In this document: positions 26,381 through 34,579 of the stretch, in pieces | How positions within the stretch are numbered: the stretch's first letter is position 1 | Layout of the letters: each line of letters begins with the position of its first letter | From: Mucilaginibacter phenanthrenivorans | Lineage (GTDB): Bacteria; Bacteroidota; Bacteroidia; Sphingobacteriales; Sphingobacteriaceae | Length of the DNA: 64,000 nucleotides | Reading direction: 5' to 3' | Assembly: GCF_024721155.1 (NCBI RefSeq) | Contig: NZ_JAHVAP010000001.1 | Location: 868,001-932,000, forward strand | Notes under the pieces: model-generated | Database searches by the model: none | Told to the model about the DNA's origin: nothing | The model's input: the letters and a program-made list of their open reading frames with translations, nothing else | Position numbers and translations under genes: made by a program

Positions 26381-26971
26381 ATGTATTGGTACGAAGATGA
26401 GATCAAGCGTCTCGAAAAAGATTATGCAAAAACAGCGAATGACGCTGAAACGATTTTTTATGGCAGCTCTTCCATTCGCCTATGGACAGGCCTTAATGAT
26501 GATTTTAAAGACCTCAAACCCGTTAACCTGGGCTTTGGTGGTTCAACACTGGCAGCATGTGTCTGGTTTTTTGAAAGGGTGATGATCCCTTATCAGCCAA
26601 AAAGACTAGTAATTTATGCAGGCGATAATGACCTTGGCGACGGTAGGAATCCCGAAGAAGTCTTTATTTTTTTTCAGCAGCTTGTTGTAAAAGTAAATAA
26701 ACGCTTTGGCGACCTGCCTTGTTATTTTGTTTCATTAAAGCCAAGTGTAAGCCGCTGGAAAATGATCGACCAGTTTAAATACACCAATAACTTAATAGAA
26801 ACCGAGATTATTACGCGTAACGATAACTGGCATTTTATCAATGTATTTAAAGAAATGATCGATCCTGCGGGTCGACTGAAAAAAGAATATTTTATGAGCG
26901 ACGGCCTGCATTTGAGTGAGAACGGATATAAATTATGGAAAGAAATTATAAGGAAACATATTAACTGGTAA
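26381..26971 (+). CDS. SGNH/GDSL-type hydrolase
   Basis: A 196-aa cytoplasmic-looking esterase. Block I GSSS at residues 28-31 includes the likely nucleophile, block II GFGGS, block III GDND, and block V DGLHLS provides Asp174 and His177. That is a complete SGNH set. It acts on an ester of unknown identity (lipid, acetylated sugar or similar). It stands alone, 63 bp before another alpha/beta-type hydrolase gene. Confidence 0.88.
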   Translation: MYWYEDEIKRLEKDYAKTANDAETIFYGSSSIRLWTGLNDDFKDLKPVNLGFGGSTLAACVWFFERVMIPYQPKRLVIYAGDNDLGDGRNPEEVFIFFQQLVVKVNKRFGDLPCYFVSLKPSVSRWKMIDQFKYTNNLIETEIITRNDNWHFINVFKEMIDPAGRLKKEYFMSDGLHLSENGYKLWKEIIRKHINW

Positions 26972-27033
26972 TTATTTGTTTATATTCAATTAACATAGTG
27001 TATTGATCTTTCCAGCATGAACACTATGCCCAA

Positions 27034-27762
27034 ATGAATAGAGAATATCATAAATGGTATAGTAGCAGTTTACAGCGCGACATGGAACTGTTGATTTTCG
27101 GCCACTCCGGCCGCGCGGTATTGTTTTTCCCAACCCGCATGGCCCGTTTTTATGATTACGAAAATTGGGGAATTGTAGGTGCCTTACAAGATCAGATCTA
27201 CAGAGGAGAACTGCAGCTTTTTTGCATAGATAGTATTGACGCTGAAAGTTTTTACAACCAGTGGGCACATCCCTCAACCCGGATTAATCGTCATTTGCAA
27301 TATGAACAGTATGTTTTGCAGGAAGTATTGCCCTTAATGCGGCTGAAAAACGATGGGGATTATTTTGAAGTTGCCGGTTGCAGTATGGGGGCATATCATG
27401 CCGTTAACCTGGCAATGAAACATCCCCTGCTTTTTAAAAGGGCAGTTTGCATGAGCGGAAGATATGACCTTACCCGGCAGATCCATGACTTTAAAGACCT
27501 TTTTGACGGCTATCATGATGAAAATGTTTATTTCAACATGCCACAGCAATTTATTTCGAACCTTGATGATTCCTGTATTTTAGACGCCATCCGCAAGGTT
27601 GAAATTGTAATGGCAGTAGGCCAAACCGACCCGTTTTTATCAAATAACCTTGAGTTTAGTGATATGCTTTGGAATAAGGGCGTGCCTAATCAATTGTATA
27701 TTTGGGATAATTACGCCCACCGGCCCCGTTATTGGAAACAAATGGTCCAGCTTTATTTATAA
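27034..27762 (+). CDS. Esterase of the alpha/beta-hydrolase D-like family
   Basis: A 242-aa protein with nucleophile elbow GCSMG (Ser117), an acid candidate in GQTDPF and a His in YAHRPRY near the C-terminus. The order resembles the putative esterase family (esterase D and mycolyl-transferase-like). It has no signal peptide. Its stop overlaps the convergent PepSY gene by 6 bp. Substrate is unknown. Confidence 0.82.
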   Translation: MNREYHKWYSSSLQRDMELLIFGHSGRAVLFFPTRMARFYDYENWGIVGALQDQIYRGELQLFCIDSIDAESFYNQWAHPSTRINRHLQYEQYVLQEVLPLMRLKNDGDYFEVAGCSMGAYHAVNLAMKHPLLFKRAVCMSGRYDLTRQIHDFKDLFDGYHDENVYFNMPQQFISNLDDSCILDAIRKVEIVMAVGQTDPFLSNNLEFSDMLWNKGVPNQLYIWDNYAHRPRYWKQMVQLYL

Positions 27763-28875
27763 GGGGGAAACCACGTGTTTTTTCTTCCTCTGTTTACCCA
27801 GCCAGACCATAAAACCGGTAATAGGTAGTGATGCCGCTACTAAACCCGACAAAAACCAAATGACCTTGCCGCCGATACCCAGGCCAAAATTCCCGATGTG
27901 GATATTACGGTTGCTTTGGGCAACCTTGTCATACGCTGTATAGTTTTCATAAAGGTCCTTTTTTAAGACTTTACCCGTGTACTGGTTAAAATATGCTGAG
28001 TTTTGCTGCCGCACGATTGCCGACGGGTAACGCATCAAAACGCGGATGGGGGAAAGGCTGTCTGCCGGAGGCGTGATAATAGTCTCCCTCGCCCCTGGAT
28101 TAGAGCTGGCCAGGTAGTTGTAGGCTGCATCCAAACTGTAATGTTTGTCTCCGGCAGGTTTCTTTGATTTCACCTTCTTTTCCTTCTTAGGTACTGATTG
28201 CCCGGTTAAGAAAGCTACCGTACTTTTCGCTGAGTCATAAACAAAAAAGATCCCGGTCATCGAAATAATGAGCAAGACAATCAGCGCGTAAAAGCCCAAT
28301 ACGCTGTGCAGTTCCCAATTCAGCAGCTTCCGATTTTTTGTCCGAAAATTAATGATGACCGCCTTTTTAAAGAAGCGCCGCTGTTTGGGCCACCATAGGA
28401 CCAGACCGCTGATACACATAACAAAAAATATGAGCACGTTACATTTAATGATCACTGAGCCAACATTACCCAATAATAAGTGCTTGTGAAGATCCTGATC
28501 AATTTCAAAGAAATCGTGGTCGAGGTTGTTTATAGCGATAATTTTAGCGGAGTAGGGGTCAATGCTTATGGCTTTGTCCTTTTTACTGTAGAAGATGATA
28601 GCTGCATCTTTATCTTCCTTAAAACGGATACTGGTGATCTTTTCCTTTGGATAATATTTCTTTACTGTATCTGCCAGCTGGCTAAAGGGCAGCCTGCTGT
28701 TTCCAACATGGTGCACGTGGTAAAAATCGTGTTGAAACAATTCCCGGCCTTCCTGCTCAAAAACGTACAAAGAGCCCGTGATGCCCACAACAATGACAAC
28801 CAACCCGCTGGCCAAACCCAGTATTAAATGCAGTTGACGGATTAAATATTTAAAGGTGATGCGTTTGGTTGTCAT
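27757..28875 (-). CDS. PepSY-associated inner-membrane protein
   Basis: A 372-aa protein with a PepSY_TM layout: a first helix (HLILGLASGLVVIVVGITGSL), periplasmic PepSY repeats (FSQLADTVKKYYPKEKITSI), and three more helices, the last with SGLVAASLPITGFMVWLGKQ. These proteins commonly accompany TonB-dependent siderophore receptors and are thought to help reduce or release iron from the imported chelate. It lies 24 bp downstream of such a receptor gene, so a ferri-siderophore uptake role is well supported by context. Confidence 0.9.
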   Translation of the reverse strand: MTTKRITFKYLIRQLHLILGLASGLVVIVVGITGSLYVFEQEGRELFQHDFYHVHHVGNSRLPFSQLADTVKKYYPKEKITSIRFKEDKDAAIIFYSKKDKAISIDPYSAKIIAINNLDHDFFEIDQDLHKHLLLGNVGSVIIKCNVLIFFVMCISGLVLWWPKQRRFFKKAVIINFRTKNRKLLNWELHSVLGFYALIVLLIISMTGIFFVYDSAKSTVAFLTGQSVPKKEKKVKSKKPAGDKHYSLDAAYNYLASSNPGARETIITPPADSLSPIRVLMRYPSAIVRQQNSAYFNQYTGKVLKKDLYENYTAYDKVAQSNRNIHIGNFGLGIGGKVIWFLSGLVAASLPITGFMVWLGKQRKKKHVVSPL

Positions 28876-28899
28876 TGTTTTGATCAGTTGATTTTAGAA

Positions 28900-31281
28900 T
28901 TAGAATTTAATGCTCATGCTCGCCGTTAAACGCGCCGGGTTTTGCGGCGCCAAACGGAACGACCAGTATTGCTGGTTGGTAAGGTTATCCAGCTTTAGGC
29001 CAAAACGGTATTTCGGCTGGTCGTAAAAAGCAGTGGCATCAATAATGGTGTATGCTGGGATGGTAAACTTAGCTGTAGCTGTATTGGTTTGGTAGGATTG
29101 ACTGCCGTGGTTACCGCCCATCCCAAAGCCCAAACCTTTTACCTTACCATCCATAAACTGGTAACTGATCCATAGGTTGGCCATTTTATCCGGGCCGGAT
29201 GCTGCGGGGCGCAAACCTATAACACTGGCATCTGCCTTTGTATAAACACTGTTATTGTAGGCATAGCCCGCAATGATGTTCAATCCCCGCAAGGGGTTGG
29301 CGATTAACTCTGCCTCCACACCTTTGCTGAGCTGGGTACCGTCCTGGAGACTAAAGGCCGGGTGATCAGGGTCGGTACGGAGTGTGTTGGTTACCGAAAT
29401 GTGGTAATAACTAATGGTCGAGCTGATCTTATGATCCCAAATATCTAGTTTTACCCCGGTTTCCCATTGATTGGCGTATTGGGGCTTAAAGGTAGTTCCC
29501 GTAAAATCGGTACCTGCCACATTGCTAAATCCGTTCATATAGTTGCCAAAGACCGAAACCCGGTCCTTCAACACCTGGTATACCAACCCAAATTTTGGCG
29601 AAAGGGAGGTCTGGCCGTATTTACCCGCTGCAGAGTCAACCTTCGGGTAATAAGTTCCCTTGTTGTTAATCCTGTCTACCCGCAAACTGGCCATCATGCT
29701 AAGCTGGTCGGTAAGGTTGATTACATCGGATGCGTAAGCGGCATAAATGGTTTGGTTAGTTTGATAATAGGTATAAGGGGCGGTAGCTGCTAATGAATTT
29801 ACCTTATCAACGTTGTAATTATCGTATGCTGCTCCCGGATGTTTAAAGTTGATGGTCGGCATGGTTACAGTGGCGTAATCACGGTTACTTTTCTGGTTGT
29901 AGACATCGATACCTATCACAACGCGGTTGCGTAAACCGGCTACCTGTACATCGCCGATCACGTTTTCCTGCACATCGGTACCATAATAGGGGAAATCTTC
30001 CTTTTGTAAACTCTGCTTTAAAGTAGAATCAGACACACCGGTTAACTGCGTTACAAAGCCTTTGGTGGTCGAAAATGTACGCGTAAAGGCAGTTTGCGAT
30101 TTCCAATGTTCAGATAGTTTATAATTTATCTGCCCGAACAAGTCGAACTGCTGACTGTTGTAATCCAGGCTGTTATTGATAAAGGACAAGTTATAGTTGA
30201 TCCCCAAATCTTTGATACTATGCACCTTACTGGATGCACCGGTAAAAGGGGCAAAACGGTAAGCTGATGTAGCATTGTAATTGCTAATTTCTGCATCCAG
30301 CTGAAGATCAAGGCGATCGTTCACTTTATATGAAAAACTTGGTGCGAAAAAGATGCTCCGTGTAAAACCCTGGTCCTGGAAGCTGTGTTCGCTGTGCACG
30401 GCGGTATTGATCCTGAACAAGGCAGTTTTATCTGCATTTAGCGGGGTATTGATGTCCGCAGTTAAACGGTTCAGATCGAAACCACCGGCTGAATAAGTTA
30501 CCTCGCCTTTAAAGGTATCGAACGGCTTTTTGGTTACCCGGTTAAATAAGCCGCCGAATGAAGCCAGCGTACTGCTGAATAAAGTACCCGAAGGGCCTTT
30601 GATGGCTTCGATCTTTTCGATATTGGCCGGGTCGACACTGTTATAGTCAAACCCTGAAATGCCATTCCTTACCAGGTTTTCTGTAGTAAAGCCCCGGGAA
30701 AGTAATGAACTGCGACCGTTATTATACACCAGCGGAACGCCAGCGCCCGGGATATTTTTATAAGCATCGTTAAAATTGGTTACGGACTGTTCCTTCATCA
30801 ATTCACTGGTAACTACGCTGTAAACTTGCGGGTTCTCCAGGTTTTTTAAGGGTAGCTTGGCCACATCGATAGTTTCCTTTTTTAGAAATTTATTGGCTTT
30901 GTAGGATTTGATATATACCTCGGTCAATTGTTTCTCATTCTCTGTTAAAACAAAATCAAGCACCTCCGTTTTGGCGGCTGTGATGGTTACTTGTTTCGAT
31001 TGTGTATTGAGGCTGATGAAACTGGCCACAATAGTATAAGTGCCCGGCTTGATATTATGAATGGTATAATGCCCGCTTTGGGTAACTGATGTACCCTGAT
31101 CGGTTTCCCTGATTTGAATATTGACAAATTCAGCAGGCTTACCGTCTGATGTTTTAACGGTGCCTTTTAAAGTACCGGCTGTTTGCGCAAAAGCAGCGCC
31201 GGCGAAAAAAAGTAAAAACAGGAAAATAAGTGAAGAATGGATGCGTGACCGGGATAATGAACATGTAAAAGAGAAATACAT
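28900..31281 (-). CDS. TonB-dependent siderophore receptor
   Basis: A 793-aa outer-membrane receptor: signal peptide, a carboxypeptidase-regulatory-like domain (GTLKGTVKTSDGKPAEFVN), the plug (NAYKNIPGAGVPLVYNNGR-type; LSRGFTTENLVRNGISG, IEAIKGPSGTLFSS), and a 22-strand barrel ending GLKLDNLTNQQYWS...MSIKF. The plug pattern is the siderophore-receptor type. ATG 31281 is used; an upstream GTG at 31290 is less likely. It leads an operon with the PepSY protein. Iron control (Fur) is likely but I did not identify a Fur box. Confidence 0.93.
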   Translation of the reverse strand: MYFSFTCSLSRSRIHSSLIFLFLLFFAGAAFAQTAGTLKGTVKTSDGKPAEFVNIQIRETDQGTSVTQSGHYTIHNIKPGTYTIVASFISLNTQSKQVTITAAKTEVLDFVLTENEKQLTEVYIKSYKANKFLKKETIDVAKLPLKNLENPQVYSVVTSELMKEQSVTNFNDAYKNIPGAGVPLVYNNGRSSLLSRGFTTENLVRNGISGFDYNSVDPANIEKIEAIKGPSGTLFSSTLASFGGLFNRVTKKPFDTFKGEVTYSAGGFDLNRLTADINTPLNADKTALFRINTAVHSEHSFQDQGFTRSIFFAPSFSYKVNDRLDLQLDAEISNYNATSAYRFAPFTGASSKVHSIKDLGINYNLSFINNSLDYNSQQFDLFGQINYKLSEHWKSQTAFTRTFSTTKGFVTQLTGVSDSTLKQSLQKEDFPYYGTDVQENVIGDVQVAGLRNRVVIGIDVYNQKSNRDYATVTMPTINFKHPGAAYDNYNVDKVNSLAATAPYTYYQTNQTIYAAYASDVINLTDQLSMMASLRVDRINNKGTYYPKVDSAAGKYGQTSLSPKFGLVYQVLKDRVSVFGNYMNGFSNVAGTDFTGTTFKPQYANQWETGVKLDIWDHKISSTISYYHISVTNTLRTDPDHPAFSLQDGTQLSKGVEAELIANPLRGLNIIAGYAYNNSVYTKADASVIGLRPAASGPDKMANLWISYQFMDGKVKGLGFGMGGNHGSQSYQTNTATAKFTIPAYTIIDATAFYDQPKYRFGLKLDNLTNQQYWSFRLAPQNPARLTASMSIKF

Positions 31282-31323
31282 AAATTGCACAAAATGATGA
31301 TGGTTAACAGATCGTTGTTATTT

Positions 31324-31357
31324 GCCGGGTATGAAGTTTCGACGCAGAATACCCGGC
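31324..31357 (-). promoter_or_regulatory. Hairpin in the leader of the siderophore-receptor gene
   Basis: GCCGGGTAT at 31324-31332 pairs perfectly with ATACCCGGC at 31349-31357. On the plus strand a T-run follows, so it looks like a terminator for plus-strand transcription; on the minus strand it lies in the 5' leader, 43 bp before the receptor start. Either use is possible. Confidence 0.4.
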
Positions 31358-31466
31358 TTTTTTATTTTTTGGCAAAGTTATTCTTATTTAGATTAATTAC
31401 AAATAATGTATTTTAAATATTCCAAGATGTCGATAAGGTTAGCCCCATACAAAAAACGCTCACAAA

Positions 31467-31489
31467 AAAGCCCCCAAATTGGAGGCTTT
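31467..31489. terminator. Terminator-like hairpin with tRNA-style flank
   Basis: AAAGCCcCC pairs with GGaGGCTTT (one mismatch) and is followed by aaatgtagtccgg, nearly identical to the sequence after the terminator of tRNA-Leu(UAG) (aaatgtagtgcgg at 38766). It looks like the 3' flank of a lost tRNA gene. Confidence 0.45.
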
Positions 31490-31576
31490 AAATGTAGTCC
31501 GGTGGGACACCAGGACTAAGTGAAGAGGGGCATGGATTCGACTTAAGGCTTACTACTATCGACTGCAGACTTAACA

Positions 31577-32101
31577 TTAATTCCTGTTCCAAAAAGCAGG
31601 TGGTTCAATTCCTAACGACCGCAGGTAAACATAACCCTGCGCCCTGTGATGGATTTCGTTATCAATCCAATACAGAATTATGTCGGACGTTACTCCTTCA
31701 TATGCGCCAAAAGCCAGCATAACTTCCTGGAAACGCTGTTGAGGGATCAGGGGCCAAAGGGTGTCGATTTTATAAGTCACATCATCCCATAAACTCAAAA
31801 TTTCGTCTTTTGTGCAAGCCATTGTAGTACCGGAATGCTGACTGATCTTTTCTACAGGCGTAGGTTCATCCTGGAAGAGTTCCTGGAGGCCGGCATCCGC
31901 AATGCCTATGATCTCCTTTACCATCATCCCAAAGGAACGCATCTCGCCTATTGAATAATTAAATAGCTTATCCTCTGGGAAGGCTTCAATCACCTGCCTT
32001 GTTAACCGGCGATGGCCCTGCCAATGATTTAATATGGAAACAGATGTGGTGAATCCCTCAACCACATTGCTTGTTTGTTGTTTGATTTGATTGTTTTCCA
32101 T
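31577..32101 (-). CDS. DinB family protein
   Basis: A 174-aa four-helix-bundle protein of the DinB/YfiT class: NHWQGHRRLTRQVIEAFPED, then FGMMVKEIIGIADAGLQEL and DNEIHHRAQGYVYLRSLG near the end, giving His residues that may bind a metal (the second region WIDNEIHHRAQ is typical). Members are thiol transferases or stress-induced proteins of unclear reaction. It is alone on the minus strand. Confidence 0.85.
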   Translation of the reverse strand: MENNQIKQQTSNVVEGFTTSVSILNHWQGHRRLTRQVIEAFPEDKLFNYSIGEMRSFGMMVKEIIGIADAGLQELFQDEPTPVEKISQHSGTTMACTKDEILSLWDDVTYKIDTLWPLIPQQRFQEVMLAFGAYEGVTSDIILYWIDNEIHHRAQGYVYLRSLGIEPPAFWNRN

Positions 32102-32264
32102 TGTTGTGTTACTTTAATTGATTTCATAACAAAGAAAAGAGGGGGGAGTGACAACCCTATGTCAGCAGGGGGGAAGATATTTGAAGTAATAAAAAAGAAA
32201 GCGCTGAATTATTTAGCTAATGACCCCGATTTTTATGTTAAGGCGTATTTAAAAATGAAAATAC

Positions 32265-32777
32265 CTATGTTTTATTTTTAAAATTCTCGTTTCGAATATC
32301 CCATGCTGATTTATCTTTTTGAAATTGAATTTCAAAAGATTTTATCATTTTTAAATATTCAAATTTGGCAAATTCATAAGGTGGTATTTTCACAAACCAT
32401 TTGACTTCAGAGCCAATGTTTTCTGGTTGCCAGTCCTTTGTTGTATCCAAACCAATTCTGCGCCATTTTACCACATCATTAATGCATTCTATTTCGGCAA
32501 CAATTAGCGTACACGAAAAATCACGATCATCCGGACACATTAAGATCGGACAAATGCTTGTAGTATTTAAATGAGGCAAAATTCGATTCCAAACTATTTT
32601 GCTTTCAGTATCAATTTCAATGGCAAAAAGCAAAGTTGGGATTGTTCCTTTATACATTTCTCCCGGATAAAACTGATCCAATTTTTCATCCAGCCATTCG
32701 CCGTCAATTTTAATATTGAGGAAATCGTCATATATCTCATAATTGCTTTTGTCTATTTGCGCCTCAATTGTGTTCAT
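32265..32777 (-). CDS. Uncharacterised 170-aa cytoplasmic protein
   Basis: ATG 32777 gives 170 residues without signal peptide; the longer TTG frame from 32819 runs into a repeat remnant. I do not recognise a domain. It is acidic, tryptophan- and tyrosine-rich (KIDGEWLDEKLDQFYPGEMY, WRRIGLDTTKDWQPENIGSE, VKWFVKIPPYEFAKFEYL), a character shared by many polymorphic-toxin immunity proteins, and its coding sequence is clearly more AT-rich than its neighbours. No toxin gene is adjacent. Immunity function is a guess. Confidence 0.6.
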   Translation of the reverse strand: MNTIEAQIDKSNYEIYDDFLNIKIDGEWLDEKLDQFYPGEMYKGTIPTLLFAIEIDTESKIVWNRILPHLNTTSICPILMCPDDRDFSCTLIVAEIECINDVVKWRRIGLDTTKDWQPENIGSEVKWFVKIPPYEFAKFEYLKMIKSFEIQFQKDKSAWDIRNENFKNKT

Positions 32778-32922
32778 AACATGCAATTTAGGAAAACTAA
32801 TAACAAGAAACCCAGCCAAATTAACATCGTTTAATCACAGCGTGACATCTTTATACACCTAGCGGAGATTTAAAATCAATTGATGATATTTATTTTACTA
32901 AATCATCCAGCTAAAATAACCC

Positions 32923-33306
32923 ATGGAAGAAGAACAAATACTTAAAGCCCTGAATGCACACTGGGACGCATCAGCAGTCGGCGATACAAATGCAGAACAT
33001 GATATTTACGATGAAAATGCCATTTGCGATTATCCACAGTCGGGTGAGCGGATCTTGGGACGAAGCAATTTGCAGGCCTTGCGGAGTCATCATCCGGGTA
33101 AGCCATCAGGCTTCAATGTCAGGCGAATTGTAGGGAAGGGTGATCTTTGGGTCACGGAATACACCATCAACTACCAGGGGCAATCGTCGTATACCGTAAG
33201 CATTATGGAATTCCGCAACGGTAAGGTTGTACACGAGACACAATATTTCGCAGATCCCTTCGAGGCACCAGCCTGGCGAAATCGATGGGTTCAACAGATC
33301 GTGTGA
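32923..33306 (+). CDS. NTF2/SnoaL-like protein
   Basis: A 127-aa soluble protein of the SnoaL-like fold (EQILKALNAHWDASAVGDTN, YDENAICDYPQSGERILGR, and IMEFRNGKVVHETQYFADPF). No signal peptide. The pocket residues do not identify a reaction. It stands alone and is closed by a bidirectional terminator. Confidence 0.8.
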   Translation: MEEEQILKALNAHWDASAVGDTNAEHDIYDENAICDYPQSGERILGRSNLQALRSHHPGKPSGFNVRRIVGKGDLWVTEYTINYQGQSSYTVSIMEFRNGKVVHETQYFADPFEAPAWRNRWVQQIV

Positions 33307-33328
33307 CGCCCCCTTTACTTTTTTAACC

Positions 33329-33365
33329 AAAAAACCCGCTATATTGTTATCTATAGCGGTTTTTT
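33329..33365. terminator. Bidirectional terminator
   Basis: AAAAAACC-c-GCTATA pairs with TATAGC-GG-TTTTTT, with a T-run on both strands, between the convergent genes ending at 33306 and 33411. Confidence 0.85.
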
Positions 33366-33410
33366 GTGTGGAAGACGGAAACGCCGTTGTTAATTTGGCG
33401 TACTGACCGC

Positions 33411-34184
33411 TTACAAATAATCTTTTGAAACCATCCACTTTAAAATTCTTCCCAATGCAATTTCATTCCGGTCTGCCGGTGTAGACGCCATAATAACTTT
33501 ATCCTTTGTAGGTATCGGCACCACCCGTCTTTGATTATCTTTTACTGTATACACTTCAAAATTCTGAGCGTTGTTGCCGCCTGTGAAGCTTATTTTCACC
33601 ACGGTCAAACCGTTGGGCAAACTAAAGTCATAGCTGTCAACATCAGTGTTTGCACTGACGTCCTTAAAACGTCCTATTAATTTTTCGTTCTGTTCAATTG
33701 ACTTGTCTTCCTTCATCACTATCGGCCAGCCCCTGTCCCGACCCACCACCGTATAATCAGCAGCAATCGGAGGGTTCATGCTTTTATAGGCAATAAACTC
33801 GGTTACCTTTCCAGCATCGAGGTCATCATTAGCTATTATATTGGCACCGCCTATAAGCTTTGCGAACGATTTTTCGGCCCCTAACCTTGATATCGGAAAA
33901 ACGGCCACCTGGTTCGCCGTTAAAAATGTAAAGCGATAATAAAAAAATGAGTTATCACCATGAGGGGGTACAAAATCTGTCGCCAGGACGGCAATGATCA
34001 GTTTTTTTCCTGATAAGGAGTAAAGTTCAAAATTGCTTGTAAGACCAAAATTTGTTTTGATCTTGTTAACCCTCGCCAGGTCCTTACCGTCCACGTTAAT
34101 CACGTTGTTTTTATAGTCGATCTTTTGCGCAAAAGCATGACCAACAATGATCACTGCAATAAACAGGATTGCTAATTTTTTCAT
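33411..34184 (-). CDS. Secreted protein of unknown function
   Basis: A 257-aa protein with signal peptide MKKLAILFIAVIIVGHAFA. The mature protein is beta-rich (KIDYKNNVINVDGKDLARVN, ELYSLSGKKLIIAVLATDF). I do not know the family. It may be periplasmic. No operon partner: the next gene upstream is on the same strand but 395 bp away. Confidence 0.7.
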   Translation of the reverse strand: MKKLAILFIAVIIVGHAFAQKIDYKNNVINVDGKDLARVNKIKTNFGLTSNFELYSLSGKKLIIAVLATDFVPPHGDNSFFYYRFTFLTANQVAVFPISRLGAEKSFAKLIGGANIIANDDLDAGKVTEFIAYKSMNPPIAADYTVVGRDRGWPIVMKEDKSIEQNEKLIGRFKDVSANTDVDSYDFSLPNGLTVVKISFTGGNNAQNFEVYTVKDNQRRVVPIPTKDKVIMASTPADRNEIALGRILKWMVSKDYL

Positions 34185-34579
34185 TTGATTTGTTTGTTTG
34201 ATTTTTAGTTTGATAATGGTAAACTGGATCTTAATTACTTGATTTTAGAGGGGGAAAAGCAGGTCAAGATTATATCCGTGGCTTTAAACGTTTGCCGGGG
34301 TTTCCGGGTTACAATATTTCACACAATTATACGATTAAAAGCGGCAACCACCTGTTTTAAAATTGACGTTTCATAACCCATTTGATGGCCTACACAAAAG
34401 CCGATAACTGTTAGTTATCGGCTTTTGTGCGGAACCAGTGCAGGAGTTAGAACACCTTGAAGATATTTTTCTGATAATCAATAATATAATTAGCAGTAGA
34501 AATGATCTCAAAATTATGATAAAATTGCTAATTTGTTTGGACATGTAATGACTGCAATCTCACTGCCGGCATAAAATGT
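34185..34579. other. Intergenic region with a strong hairpin
   Basis: No convincing gene. The main feature is the perfect hairpin at 34393-34429. The 25 bp after it (tgcggaaccag...gagttagaac) vaguely resemble a tRNA 3' end read on the minus strand, too degenerate to call. Confidence 0.5.
34393..34429. terminator. Perfect 17-bp hairpin
   Basis: CACAAAAGCCGATAACT pairs with AGTTATCGGCTTTTGTG around a three-base loop. It lies between the fusion-protein gene ending at 34580 and the 33411-34184 gene, on the minus strand, and most likely ends the fusion transcript. Confidence 0.75.

Noticed and set aside
31529..31577. Start-like string of a tmRNA (ggggc followed by ggattcgac)
   Set aside because: There is no room for a ~350-nt tmRNA before the DinB gene, no tag-peptide frame and no matching 3' acceptor end.
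34393..34460. tRNA-like string after the perfect hairpin
   Set aside because: Cloverleaf cannot be formed; only a vague T-arm-like pattern remains, so it is left as intergenic.
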